Origin: Pectinophora gossypiella
Lineage: Eukaryota; Arthropoda; Insecta; Lepidoptera; Gelechiidae
Assembly (NCBI RefSeq): GCF_024362695.1
Contig: NC_065422.1
Location: 10,105,534 to 10,169,533, forward strand
Length of the DNA: 64,000 bases
Direction of reading: 5' to 3'
How positions within the stretch are numbered: the stretch's first letter is position 1; each line of letters opens with the position of its first letter. The translations under genes were made by a program, and so were the position numbers. The notes below the pieces were generated by a model. The model was not told the DNA's origin, did not search any database, and saw only the letters and a list, made by a program, of their open reading frames with translations. Positions 30,770-41,247 of this stretch are shown here, piece by piece.

Positions 30770-30911
30770 CTTAAGAGCCACGCTCTTGTCGGTATAGCAT
30801 TCTACATCTACTTTTTAGGTAAAAATAGAGCAGGGTTACCCTCTTGCCTTCCGCCCCGCAGTGCTCTGTCTGACGTGTGTGGGATGGCGCCCAGAATAGT
30901 CTATTTCAAAG
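30770..30911 (-). mobile_element. SINE-J, 3' half
   Basis: Minus strand: from the CTCTTAAG end to GCTTTGAAATAGACTATTC, where a SINE-A fragment begins. Confidence 0.85.
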
Positions 30912-30912
30912 C

Positions 30913-31045
30913 ACGAAGCACGGAGGAGCTCGAGATGAAAACTTTATTTTTGTAGTCACCCATCCTATGACCGATCTTTGCGAAAGTTGCTTAACTTCAA
31001 CAATCGCAGACCGAGCGCGTTTACCGCTGCGCCACCGAGCTCCTC
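30913..31045 (-). mobile_element. SINE-A head only
   Basis: Minus strand: GAGGAGCTCGGTGGCGCAGC through the 5S-like region to the start of the core. The 3' half is missing, unusual for a retroposon and so probably a deletion. Confidence 0.9.
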
Positions 31046-32169
31046 AACCATCATACCATACCATATAACATATTAATATAAGATTCTGTTAATGTAATAA
31101 TATACGCCAATATACATAATCGAATAATTTACATTTTTTGTCGTACTTAAGACAAGTTATCGTGAATGAATAGTGGCTAATCTCATTAAAAATTATAATT
31201 ATATTAAGCGCCTATGCGCTGACGTAAACCTTCGTGCTGGAATGTGAATAAATAAAAATATACAGGATAGCGCAAATACAAAACACATCTTAATAATTAT
31301 TAAACTATTTTAGATTGATTTGTGGGCATTTCCGTAATGTATAGAATCTCCTTTGGACAGACTCCGGGGAAAGACATTTGCTTTTAAAAAAGTTGGTATT
31401 TGGTTGTGACTTTTTGGCGGGAACGGAAACGGGACGTTTGCTTTCTTCATTGAATAATCTAAATTATTAATACGAAGTGGTGTTTTGTGCGATTAGAATG
31501 AAATATTTGAATGGAGTGTCCGAGGTGTGCTAGTGGTTACATGATCTGCCATTAGGAATAATGCGCGTGAGTTTATGACTATACATCTCCATAGACTTAT
31601 AACAAAGTAAATAACTCAGCCACATACTGCAAACCCCATGGGAAATTTACTTATGGATTACTCTTACTTCGTGCCTCCAATGAATATTTTAATGGAAAAT
31701 GGAAATAGTACTACACGAGAGCTCAAAGCTTGGCATAGGAGGATTGTTACAACGTGTTTAGGCTTCGAGCTCTATCTCACGAGGATACTGTGGCATTAAC
31801 ATAAAAAAATAAAAGTGAAACTGTAAGAAAATATTCGACATTTAATTCGCGCTATTTTGTTTTTTAAGTTTTTTTGTGAGTAAAATTTTTATGTACACCA
31901 ATCATTATATTATTTATTTCTAAAAAGCATTATATTTACAAGTATTTATTTTGAATATTACTTTTAAAAAACATTAAATTTAATTCCCAAAATAAAAATT
32001 CATAAAATACGAAATAGCGCAAGGTTAAACTGCAAATCAAGCCGTGGCTATGTTCCCCTTGCCCTTTTTTGTGGTAAAAACAAGGTGTTAAATAAAAAAA
32101 AAAATATTGCGCCTCATAAGTGGATAAACCAAACTTTTTCACACTGTTTTTACACGGCAAAAGTATTTA
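31046..32169. other. over 1.1 kb without recognised features
   Basis: AT-rich. ORFs are short (a 74-codon frame at 31936 minus) and lack domains. Nothing matches elsewhere in the window except GAGTGTCCGAGGTGTGCT near 31518, which recurs near 62820. Confidence 0.45.
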
Positions 32170-32290
32170 AAAATTACAAATACAAATATATTTTATTGCA
32201 CCAAAATAAGAGGAAATATTAACAAAATACTTAACTAAGTACATGGCAAATGGCGGCCTTATCGTTTAATGCGATTTCTTCCAAACACCC
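32170..32290 (-). mobile_element. LINE-E 3' tail
   Basis: AAATATATTTTATTGCACC..GGCGGCCTTATCG is the inverted form of the E tail (AATAAGGCCGCC..TGTGCAATAAAGT) at 49815. Confidence 0.7.
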
Positions 32291-32734
32291 AAAAATAGAT
32301 ACATACGTGTAAAGCCCGTACTTAAATATTTCATTTTAGGAGACTACTTCAATGTACGTAATAACTTACCATACAAAAAAACAAAAACAAAAAAAAATCA
32401 TCATTTATGTTGTTTAAAAAAAAAAACAATTTTCCCTCCATAAGCATGTAAAACCATAATTTTCGCATAATATGCTAGTAAAGACGGCCTGTTTTGGAGT
32501 CTGGCATACAAATGGTTTGTTTGTCCGCGATAAATATGTAAAACACCTTGACACATTGTTAGAAGTCCATTTGTGGTTGCCATGGTAAAAATGCGTGAAA
32601 TTTTTCTTGTGTATCGAGCACACATACATATTCAATCCACCTAATCATTAAAAAGTAAACAACCGGTAAAAACGTATTAGGTATTAGACAGCCAAGCATC
32701 ATTAAATAATTATTAGAAGATCAAGTTATAGATA

Positions 32735-33143
32735 GACAGGAAGCTGGTGGAAGCCAGACTGCATAGCCTAGACCACCGCCGTAAAGTTGCCTGTCTGTCG
32801 GTTTTTTACAGATTGTACTTCGGGGAGTGTGCACAGGAGCTCCATCAGCTCATTCCACCAAGTCCATTCCATCTGAGGACATCCAGACGTACGGCGGGTT
32901 ACCACCCTTACTTGGTTGACATACCACTAATCCGCACCAAGCGCTTCGCTTCATCCTTCATAATGCGCACAGCCAAGGAATGGAATGGGCTGCCGGTGTC
33001 GGTGTTTCCTGAATCTTATAACCTGGGGTCCTTTAAATCACGGGTGAATAGGCATTTTCTGGGTAAGCTCGTTCCAATGTCGATCTCTTCTTCTCCTTGT
33101 GGCAGAACAAAGTCAAGAGCAAACCCATCTTAATTAAAAAAAA
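32735..33143 (+). pseudogene. LINE ORF2 C-terminus with poly(A) and TSD
   Basis: The 128-codon frame (32747-33133) reads LHSLDHRRKVACLSVFYRLY, FGECAQELHQLIPP, then RFASSFIMRTAKEWNGLPVS and FPESYNLGSFKSRVNRHF. This is a standard C-terminal region of jockey/CR1-type non-LTR polyproteins (L.HRR.VA.L..FYR.Y.G.C..EL..L.P, WN.LP..VFP..Y.L..FK..V). It is 5'-truncated and ends in a short A-run. AGATA flanks it at 32730-32734 and 33144-33148. The frame is intact, suggesting recent insertion, but polymerase and endonuclease are missing. Confidence 0.9.
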
Positions 33144-33310
33144 AGATAACATAAATATACGGCCATTATAGACAGCGATACGGCTCACCACAGACTTGTG
33201 ATGATGTGCCTTTGAATACAGCATTGGGACATAGTCGTGAGCTTATGTCATGTTATAAGATACATAAATTATTGTATTAAACAAAATGTCTGATTAAGTA
33301 CAATTACTAG

Positions 33311-33637
33311 TTCTTTTCTTCTTGTCGTGTAGATTGTGAGGTCGAATACCAGCCTCATCAGCCCTAGTGTCAGGGTTACTATTGACCCGCCAAAGGCCTC
33401 TCACATGGCTCATGTAACGACTACTTACTTACAACAGTAAGTAGTAAGGGACCTACAGCTTAACGTGCCTTCCGAAGCACGGATCATCTTACTTTCGGAC
33501 AATCTGGTGATCAGCCAGTAATGTCCTTACCAAACCAGGGACCACATAGTATTTTTTGTGTAATGTCTCCACCGAGAATCGAACCCGGGATCTCCGGATC
33601 GTGAGCCTAACGCTCAACCACTGGACCACGGAGGTCG
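33311..33637 (-). mobile_element. SINE-B1, full length
   Basis: Minus strand with complete head (CTCCGTGGTCCAGTGGTTGA), box B GGTTCGATTC, core and (GAA)n. It is the counterpart of the truncated B1 at 3241. Confidence 0.93.
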
Positions 33638-33664
33638 TATTGATACTTTCAATAATATAGATAA

Positions 33665-33785
33665 TGTTTTACAATAGCACGAGTCAGATACATATATAAA
33701 GCTACAGAAGCCAGTGTTGTAACGTTCATTGGCATAGTGATGTAACAGTCGAAATTAGGCCGATCGATTATGTTCTATCAATCAA
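33665..33785. repeat. Repeat T
   Basis: GCCAGTGTTGTAACGTTCAT and GTGATGTAACAGTCGAAATT align with 24600-24670. Confidence 0.6.
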
Positions 33786-34044
33786 TAAATAAATTAAATT
33801 TACCTAATTAGATGGTTCAAAAATATACTTAACTTTAAAATTTACGCTGTCAAATAAACCAATTTCTGAAATGAAACATTGGAATACTAATTCTATTATT
33901 AATTAATTTAAACTTCAGATTTTGCCAATTAATGTTTCGGAATACCAAACGAGTGAAGTTGCGATTTCGTAATTATTGTCATTAGTTACTTGTTCCAAAC
34001 TTGACTGCGTACAAATTCTTGTCGGTGACTTTACGGACATGTGG

Positions 34045-34185
34045 TAAAACCGCGCCCACCGGGCGAACCGGGGTAGGCAGAGAATATGGAATTCCATTTG
34101 CGTCGATCCTGACACAATTCTCTTGCTCTCTCCATATTCATCAATCGTTTCATACACACACGCCGGTTCAGAGAGAGAGAACCTA
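34045..34185 (-). mobile_element. LINE-H 3' end
   Basis: Minus-strand coding remnant RACVYETIDEYGESKRIV-like in the shifted frame. The H frame itself is recoverable around VCQDR. Starts after CTGAACCGGCGTGTGTG. Confidence 0.75.
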
Positions 34186-34227
34186 AGCATGAGTAGAAAT
34201 GAAATAAGTAGGCTAAATACTAACTAT

Positions 34228-34270
34228 GACACCAGGCTTGAAGAGGTTGATATTCCATAGAAGAAGAATA
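34228..34270 (+). mobile_element. SINE-B1 tail scrap
   Basis: GACACCAGGCTTGAAGAGGT then TATTCCATAGAAGAAGAA. Confidence 0.65.
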
Positions 34271-34309
34271 AGACTTACTACTATGCTACTTGCTTTTATG
34301 CTGTTCTGG

Positions 34310-34565
34310 GAGTATATAAAAACATAGAACACGTTCAGCTGCTTCTCTTCCCGGGCATGTCGTAAAAACCGACAGAGGGATTGTGTCCTCTAACATGATG
34401 GACTAATGTTATGGGCGATAGGCTGATCCCTTATCACCATAAGGTTCATCATATCCATCTTTGGACTTCGTATCAACAGTGGCTGCAAGTTGTCTTTGAT
34501 TACTTGTGGCTCTGCCCACCCCATTAGGGATTACGGGCGTGAGTTTATGTATGTGTGTGTATGTA
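34310..34565 (+). mobile_element. LINE-H2 3' end
   Basis: Blocks AACATAGAACACGTTCAGCT, GGCATGTCGTAAAAACCGAC, GTGGCTGCAAGTTGTCTTTG and GCCCACCCCATTAGGGATTA, with a (GT/TATG)n end, are the inverted counterpart of 50050-50318. The tail resembles LINE-H. Confidence 0.75.
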
Positions 34566-34846
34566 AGAATAAGACTTACTGATAAAATTCACTTTAAGCA
34601 ACAGCAAAGACTGATCATGGTCCGGGACAAGCGTGTTAACCATTACACTACCACCTCCTCCTCCGGTCCATGCGAAATTCGTTCCATCTATGTATCGTCA
34701 TTAAGCCTACGCGCGTCTTCGGCTTGACAAGAGCTGCGGGTTTAAGTCTCGTCCGAGTCAGATACAAGTACTCAAGAAACACGCAAAGGATAACACGTAT
34801 GAGGTAGGTAATATAAACAACCTATATGGTCGCCATATAGTCTCCT

Positions 34847-35091
34847 TTTTTTAACGTTGGGAAATGCGTTACGCATACCACGCCGCCCGTGGGGACGACG
34901 TGGTTATGTGGGACTCCCCGGGTGTCGCCACCTGGTATACCCACTGAAACCCAACGGTGTTCCTCCTTGCCGCCATGTGGCGAGGACACGGGAACGCAAC
35001 TGCACACAACCGCGTCCCCGCCGGCGGATGCCCTTACGGGCCCAGCGCCCATGGGAGCGCGTCAAGCGCCTCCCCCTCCGCCGAGGGGTCT
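34847..35091 (-). mobile_element. GC-rich retroposed block with TSD
   Basis: A ~245-bp CpG-rich segment bordered by the 11-bp repeat TATAGTCTCCT (34836-34846, 35092-35102). On the minus strand it ends GGTATGCGTAACGCATTTCC then CAACGTTAAAAAAA, i.e. a short poly(A). This suggests a 5'-truncated non-LTR element of a GC-rich clade. Open frames on both strands reflect base composition. Confidence 0.8.
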
Positions 35092-35139
35092 TATAGTCTC
35101 CTATTGCGTGCGTTATCAGGTGGTACCAACGTCACCAAA

Positions 35140-35172
35140 CACCAGGGTTCAGGGTTATTATTGAGCCGCCAA
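35140..35172 (-). mobile_element. SINE-B1 tail scrap
   Basis: ACACCAGGGTTCAGGGTTAT and TATTGAGCCGCCAA. Confidence 0.55.
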
Positions 35173-35457
35173 TGGAAATTGTAAATTGAGATTTAATCTT
35201 TGGTCGCAGTCTTAAGTTTCGTAGTTGGACTGTTTTTGTAAGATTCTATTCGTTTTAACTAAATGTAAATGGGTCGTTCTTCTTTTTTATCGACAATAAA
35301 AAGACATTTTCTCGATTTATCGGATTTAACATCTTTAAAATTATAACGGCAATAAATATTTTAAAACATCATATAAAGATGTGTCTGTAGAGGACTATTT
35401 AGTGTTTCTCTTTATCTTGGTAACATACTTTTCTTTGCAGGCGTATTCCAATAAATA

Positions 35458-35515
35458 TTGTGACAGAGTGGCCCTTTTCATCGGAGACAGCATTTCAATT
35501 TACCACTCTGTCACA
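35458..35515. repeat. short element with inverted ends
   Basis: TTGTGACAGAGTGG is mirrored by CCACTCTGTCACA over a ~30-bp loop. Confidence 0.6.
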
Positions 35516-35709
35516 TAATTTTGTGAAAAACGATCAAGCTACGTTAATAACTAATTGAGGAACCGATTAGTATTTTGCTTGTATTTTGAGTATAATAAGA
35601 TAACTATATTTTTGGACAATCAAAACATGAAATAAAATTCTAAAACATAACTTATCAGAAGCAGAACGAAGGACAGATCATTGTCGATAAAAAAGAAGAA
35701 CAACCCAAA

Positions 35710-35772
35710 TATGACACCAGGGTTGATGAGGTTGGTATTTCCACCCCACAACCCACACGATAAGAAGAAGAA
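35710..35772 (+). mobile_element. SINE-B1 tail
   Basis: ATGACACCAGGGTTGATGAG to ACCCACACGATAAGAAG. Confidence 0.85.
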
Positions 35773-36046
35773 TGTTAATATTAAAAAATAATAAATTCTA
35801 ATTGTTCTAGAAAATCGATATATTCTATTTGCCACTTATATCTTTTATAAGTACACATTAAAAAGTCAAACAACAAATTATGACTTTGAAAAACTATTAT
35901 TCCAGTTGAAGAAGTGGCAGGACGACTACGAGAAGATAGACATAGCAAGTCACACAGCGATACCATCTCCTCCATACTACAGTAACAGTAAGTAAAATCA
36001 CATCCGAATGTGATTTTAAAAAAGGCGCTTTCATGGTTTTCACTAT

Positions 36047-36337
36047 CATCATCATCAGCCCATTAACGTCCCCACTGCTGGGGCACGGGCCTTCCCTTTG
36101 GATGGATAGGGAGATCGGGCCTTAAACCATCAAGCGGGCCCAGTGCGGATTGATGGTTATTAACGACTGCTAATGCAGCCGGGACCAACGGCTTAACGTG
36201 CCTTCCGAAGCACGGAGGAGCTCGAGATGAAAACTTTTTTTTTGGTCACCCATCCTATGACCGGCCTTTGCGAAAGTTGCTTAACTTCAACAATCGCAGA
36301 CCAAGCGCGTTAACCGCTGCGCCACCGAGCTCCTCCC
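36047..36337 (-). mobile_element. SINE-A, full length with TSD
   Basis: Complete minus-strand copy. Flanking repeat TCACTAT at 36040-36046 and 36338-36344. Box A carries TTAACGCG in place of TAAACGCG. Confidence 0.94.
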
Positions 36338-36344
36338 TCACTAT

Positions 36345-36691
36345 AAGGTGATGTTTATTATTCCATCTTTTTTGTATTATCCCCACAAAAATTTTCAATA
36401 TGAATAAAAACCGCTTCCACACCGTTTCATTTTGCGGTGTCAGTGTGCAAAAGTGCTTACGGTCAAAATTGGTAGACCTTTGGGATCGGCATGGCTATAA
36501 AATTTCATATAAAACACGGGTAAATGATAAAGAATTCAATTTGGCCGCATGTCGTTCCAAATTCAAAAGTCCTTTTTTAAAAAAATGTTAAAATGAGCGG
36601 ATACAATGCTGATTTTATTTCGTAGTACTTGTAACATGCAAAAAGTTTTTTAGTTACTTAGTATGTTTTGAATTATTGACTTTTGTAGGTA
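36345..36691. other. unrecognised 63-codon frame in otherwise empty DNA
   Basis: 36400-36591 (plus) encodes MNKNRFHTVSFCGVSVQKCL and LVDLWDRHGYKISYKTRVND. I recognise no family, and no promoter or homologous copy in the window supports it. Probably a chance frame or repeat debris. Confidence 0.25.
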
Positions 36692-37013
36692 CAGTCTTCG
36701 TGGTATAGTGATTAGAGCGTTAGGCTCACGATGTGAAGGTCCGGGTTCGATTCTCAATGTCGAAAGCAATTTGTGAGACTGTCCTTTGTTTGGCCTTCAG
36801 TTCCTTTATCAATCCTTACTTTTCAGACTTGAATCACCTGATTGTCTAAAAAGTAAGATGGTTCCTTGCTTCGGAAGGCACGTTAAGCCGTTGGTCCTGG
36901 CTATTAGCTGTAAAAACACCTCCATCAACCCGGAGTGGAGCATGCTCCATACCCCTTCCGTTTAATTGAGGGGAAGCCTATGCCAAGCAGTGAGACATAT
37001 ATAGGCTGTTTAT
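36692..37013 (+). mobile_element. SINE-B2, diverged full length
   Basis: Head (TCGTGGTATAGTGATTAGAG; box B GGTTCGATTC), core GCTTCGGAAGGCACGTTAAG and tail (TATATAGGCTGTTTATG) all present, with a small insertion after CCTTTGTTTGG. Confidence 0.92.
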
Positions 37014-37151
37014 GATGTTATGATTATAGTATAGGACGTGGAAAGTAACGCCAGTAGTTATACGTTACAGTCAAAACCCGTTTTTAGTTAAAACTAGTTT
37101 TTACTCTAGGCCTCAGTTAAAACTAAAATTTGGGTCTTTAGTTTGTTTGTA

Positions 37152-37389
37152 GGACGGAAGAGGCGAGTTAGGGACTGTAACCTGGGACCTGACAGTACTA
37201 TTCAGAGGCGGAGGACAGGAGTCTTAGTACGGCTTTGAAATAGACTACTCTGGGCGCCATCACACTCGCGACAGACAGAGTACGGGGCGGGGAGGAAGGC
37301 AAGAGAAAACCCACTGCCCTATTTTTCCCTAAAAAGTAGCATGAAGAATGCTACATCGACAAGAGTTAAGACTTAAATTACTGATGATG
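37152..37389 (+). mobile_element. SINE-J, full length with TSD
   Basis: 238 bp from GGACGGAAGAGGCGAGTTAG to TTAAATTACTGATGATG, flanked by a perfect 12-bp TSD AGTTTGTTTGTA (37140-37151, 37390-37401). No canonical tRNA box B is visible near the 5' end, so the promoter origin is unclear. The 3' end matches the LINE at 11581-11730. Confidence 0.95.
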
Positions 37390-37401
37390 AGTTTGTTTGT
37401 A

Positions 37402-37800
37402 AATTAGAATACCAACTTAAGTGATTTGGTAACAAAGCTAAGTAAAACTAAGCTACTATACGTGGTTTTAACTAGGATATACTAATTTTGCCAAAGGCGT
37501 TTAGCAATAACTAGTTTTTACTAAGGAAACGTATTTCAACCATTCGCTGGAATTATGAGTAGCATTTTTATATTGAAAAATACCAGTGAGTCTGGTATTA
37601 ACATGAACAGTCAGCTTAAATAAATAATTTGGTTCGAAGAAGACAATTTATATTTACGTTACAATGCATTTTAATAAAACCAATACATTTTTAAATAAGG
37701 TTATATTTATTCTGGAATTTTATTACTAAAATAAAGCCGCACCATACTATCATATAGTTTACTGACTTAATGAAGTTTAGGTTTATCATCATCAGTAGGA
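37402..37800. other. no supported gene
   Basis: The words AAAACTAGTTTTTACT (here and at 37095) suggest an old degenerate repeat split by the SINE-J. Confidence 0.35.
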
Positions 37801-37957
37801 CTAACATGCGCAATGTGATAAAATTTTGTCAAATTTTATCGATTCTGACGATATAATTATGTCGTTTTGTCGATTGGTCCTAATATTATTATCTGAACCC
37901 AAACAAGTCATGTCGTTCTGCGAAAATACGAATAAAATCACGTGACACGCATATTAG
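37801..37957. mobile_element. MITE S, uninterrupted
   Basis: 157 bp, ends CTAACATGCGCAATGTGATA and TCACGTGACACGCATATTAG as imperfect inverted repeats. Serves as the empty-site reference for 1865-2307. Confidence 0.85.
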
Positions 37958-38139
37958 GGGAAAAAACAAACTTATTGATTTCGATAAAATGTATTGTTTT
38001 TATTTTTTATTTATTTATTGGCCTGCAGGCGTCATATATCCTGGGGATTTAAATAATGTCAAAAAGGCACTTTACTTCATGACTATGTTTCGGTAAATAT
38101 CAGTTCGAAATTCCTATTATTATATTATATAAAACTAGC

Positions 38140-38906
38140 GTTTGCCCACGGCTTCGCTCGCGTTAAATTCGGGGTAAAACGATTCCCCTTTGTATTTTTC
38201 ACATGACTTATTGTAGATTTGCCACAAAGTGCAGAGCCTAATGCAACAATTTTAGCTTCCTACATTTAAAATTGCGAAAAGTCCCATATAAAATTTCACC
38301 CCCTCTCTAATGTTGCGGCAGATTTCCAATAAAAATATGCGCGATTTTTTTTTGTTAGTGACAAATTTTAATAGTCCGCATACCAATATTTAGCTTTCTA
38401 CCTTGAAAATTGCGAAGTGCTCCATACAAACTTCCACCTCTCATTTTAGGGAAGTGGGGGGTTAGAAAGAGACAAAAAATCTATGTCACTCTCCGTCACT
38501 CCAACTATCATCATCAGCCCATTAACGTCCCCACTGCTGGGGCACGGGCCTTCCCTATGGATGGATAGGGAGATCGGGCCTTAAACCATCACGCGGGCCC
38601 AGTGCGGATTGATGGTTATTAACGACTGCTGATGCAGCCGGGACCAACGGCTTAACGTGCCTTCCGAAGCACGGAGGACCTCGAGATGATTTTTTTTTTG
38701 TGGCCTTTGCGAAATCCTATCCTATGACCGGCCTTTGCGAAAGTTGCTTAACTTCAACAATCGCAGACCGAACGCGTTTACCACTGCGCCACCGAGCTCC
38801 AACTATATCCACTTATAAAATCACGTCAATTTGTCGCTCCGCTTTGCCGTGAACGACGGACAAACAAACAGACAGACACACACATAACTTTCGCGTTTAT
38901 AATATT
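38140..38906 (+). repeat. Family R repeat, split by SINE-A
   Basis: ACTAGCGTTTGCCCACGGCT at the start, TCACCCCCTCTC, GCGAAGTGCTCCATACAAAC, then TTGTCGCTCCGCTTTGCCGT to GCGTTTATAATATTAGTGTA at the end. It is the mirror of 27337-27751. Confidence 0.82.
38509..38796 (-). mobile_element. SINE-A nested in family R
   Basis: Full-length minus-strand copy with a small duplication in the 5S-like end (GGCCTTTGCGAAA twice). TSD CTCCAACTAT at 38499-38508 and 38797-38806. The 5' boundary falls inside the usual GAGCTCGG start. Confidence 0.95.
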
Positions 38907-39453
38907 AGTGTAGATAGAACTCCATCTCTTCTTCTAATCCTTTTATCCCCTGTTGGGATTTAGGGCTCAAACAACAGATTTTCACTCCTCGCGAACGAAC
39001 CCCATAAAGTGCAAAATTAACTTTTTCTTAATTTTGTATCTCTGCGTTACAATTTTATTTATTCGACGTTAATCCCCTCACGCGCGAGAGCGTAATCGAA
39101 AATAAAGTACCTGAAAATACCAGTAAGTATATTGCGTAAATAAATGCTGGCAAGCAAAAGATAATATTATCTTGCCGTATTTTCTTTTATTTTCTTCTCT
39201 CTAGATAACAGACTCTATTTTCTTTCTGGTGGGGTATAAATTAGAAAGAACGGGAGAGCGTTTAAATGTTTCCGAGAATGATATATGTTGTAGAGACACG
39301 CAACATTCTTACGGTGACGAATGTTAGCCACTATCTGATTCTTTTATGTTTGTTTCTAGGGTTCTGCACGTTGAAAGGGAAAATGGAAACATTATGAGAT
39401 TGCTCTCGTGTCCGACAGAGTTTCATTCATTCATACAAATATTACAAATGACC
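38907..39453. other. no supported feature
   Basis: No gene or repeat recognised. Confidence 0.4.
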
Positions 39454-39462
39454 TTTTCTTAG

Positions 39463-39778
39463 ATCTTCTTCTATCGTGTGCGTTGTGAAGTGGATTACCA
39501 ACCTCATCAACCCTGGTATCAGGGTTACTATTGAGCCGCCAAAGGCCCCTGACATGACTCATGTAACGATTACGTACTTATACTTAAATCAGTAAGTAAT
39601 AACCGTGCCTTCCGAAGCACGGATCATCTTACTTTTTGGACAATCGGGTGATCAGCCTGTAATGTCCTAACCAAACTAGGGATCACAAAGTGATTTTTGT
39701 GATTTGTCCCTACCGGGAATCGAACCCGGGGTCTCCGGATCGTGAGCACATCGCTCAACCACTGGACCACAGAGGCCG
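39463..39778 (-). mobile_element. SINE-B1, near full length
   Basis: Complete head (boxes A and B) and tail. Part of the core is deleted (AACCG joined to TGCCTTCCGAAGCACGG). Imperfect TSD TTTTCYTAG at 39454-39462 and 39779-39787. Confidence 0.92.
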
Positions 39779-39863
39779 TTTTCCTAGTTAGGGAGAGGCC
39801 ACAGGTTAGTAGGTGAGGTTTGCGTTGTTTCATCATCTACTATTAAACAGAACAATTCAATAC

Positions 39864-40005
39864 AATTCGTCGCTGACGTCGCAAACAGGCGTAACCGCAA
39901 TTTTCTGCTAAAATAATTTGTGTCTTATATTGACTATAGCATAAGGTGCAAATCAGATCCGCCAAAAATTTGAGATACGTCAGTTTGCGACGTCAGCGAC
40001 GAATT
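39864..40005. mobile_element. MITE U
   Basis: Perfect 23-bp inverted ends beginning AATTCGTCGCTGACGTCG (39864-39886 and 39983-40005) around a 96-bp AT-rich interior. Single copy here. Confidence 0.8.
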
Positions 40006-40029
40006 ATTGATTATATTTCAATAAGAAAC

Positions 40030-40143
40030 ATTTTACAATCGTCTCAATGCGCGGTAAGAATTAGATCTCCTAAAGTACGTAAGCTAGTGTTGCGACGTTT
40101 ATGAGCGTAGTGATGTATCAGTCGATAGATTATTTTCTATCCA
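40030..40143. repeat. Repeat T
   Basis: TTAGATCTCC, AAGCTAGTGTTGCGACGTTT and GTAGTGATGTATCAGTCGAT. Confidence 0.65.
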
Positions 40144-40155
40144 ATACAACATAAA

Positions 40156-40605
40156 CAGGATGTTAGTAACACCGTAACGAAAACTTTAAGGGATGATTCA
40201 GACAATGATTCTGAGTTGAAATGAAGTAGAATTTCCCGTCAGAAATTTTCATGGAAATTTTTGTGGACTTTTTAAGTAACGTGGTAAGTTTTTTTAAGGT
40301 TTTTTTTGGAGAACCTCTTGACGTGTTTCGATTTCTGTAGGTAACATCATTGATTCTTGTTATCACTTTATAAGGTCCCTCCCAAATTGGTTCGAGCTTC
40401 AGAGACTTACCTTTTCGTCGCACAGGATTGTGAATCCTAACCAAAGAGCCTTGACTGGCTGAATAAATTCGTTTCTTGGACTCAGTAAGTTTCCTTCCCG
40501 AAACCCACTTCCGTAACAATTGGTATCAGAATTGAAAAGTTCAACTTGATATTAACTGAGAATCATGACCTGAATCATCCCTTTCAGTATTCGGTGTCAC
40601 TACAA
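40156..40605. mobile_element. MITE-C with foreign interior
   Basis: Left arm (GGATGTTAGTAACACCGTAA to GTAGAATTTCCCGTCAG) and right arm (CTTGATATTAACTGAGAATC to TCGGTGTCACTAC) flank ~270 bp that encodes an integrase-like fragment instead of the normal AT-rich loop. Confidence 0.8.
40260..40530 (-). pseudogene. Ty3/gypsy-type integrase C-terminal fragment
   Basis: Minus-strand frame contains GSLVRIHNPVRRKGKSLKLE and PIWEGPYKVITRINDVTYR. This is the G.LV...P.R.KG.S.KL...W.GPY.V..R.N.V.YRI pattern found after the catalytic core in Ty3/gypsy retrotransposon integrases. The DDE core, RT and LTRs are absent, so it is a dead fragment. It sits in the loop of a MITE-C and has no other relative in the window. 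Confidence 0.8.
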
Positions 40606-40666
40606 TCAGTATAATCACAACGACATGTCACGCGACAAGATTTAGGCTATAGGCTATTAGAGCCAT

Positions 40667-41119
40667 ATGTCACTCGGACACGATGGTCGCCCATGGTATA
40701 TGGTTATATTATACACGCTACTTCACCTAAAACCTCGTCGTCGTCACAGCTTCCTGAAAGAGGTGGCTCCATTAGATTCCGTACCTAGCCACGCCCGTTT
40801 AAATCTTTGGCGGCGGAAGTGTTCTCCCACCCTTTTTATTGCACCATCGGAAAGTCTCCCGCCTGGAAGCAATCTAGCGTGGCCCACATGGAAGTCTTTA
40901 AATAGGCTCCGGACACAGGTTGGCCGCTGCAAGGATAATATCTGCAGGTGGGGATATCTGGTTGATGGTTGCGATGATTGCGAGTGTGGAGTATCTCCAC
41001 AAACTATGACTCACCTTTTGTGCTGTCCTAAGTGCCCTAACACCTGCACTATTAAAGACCTTTACGAAACCACTGACAATGCCGAAAGCGTGGCCAATTA
41101 TTGGTCAGCAAAAATTTAG
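40667..41119 (+). pseudogene. LINE ORF2 C-terminus with zinc-knuckle
   Basis: The longest frame in the window (150 codons). It reads ..PLDSVPSHARLNLWRRKC.., SESLPPGSNLAWPTWKSLNR, LRTQVGRCKDNICRWGY, then CECGVSPQTMTHLLCCPKC and ESVANYWSAKI. The ..LNRLRTG.GRC...WG....C.CG..QTM.HLL.CP.C pattern is the C-terminal Cys/His motif of lepidopteran non-LTR polyproteins. The initiator Met is incidental; RT and endonuclease are missing. No poly(A) or TSD was found. Confidence 0.85.
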
Positions 41120-41247
41120 TATCGATCGCCATCGACTCGCAAAGACCTTGTAGTCATCTCGACTGCATACGTTTTGTTGGTGGTGCGACCGTAAACGCGA
41201 CAACATGGTGTCCAAGTGAAATGGGTGCCATTAAATCAGTCAACAAC

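Larger units (their letters stand above)
32663..33637 (-). repeat. Segmental repeat, copy 2
   Basis: Inverted homologue of 3241-3834. It retains a full SINE-B1 at one edge and has an inserted LINE end (32735-33143) absent from copy 1. It lacks the SINE-A that interrupts copy 1. Confidence 0.88.

Noticed and set aside
34857..35164. overlapping Arg/Pro-rich ORFs on both strands
   Set aside because: Produced by GC-rich composition of a TSD-flanked retroposed block.
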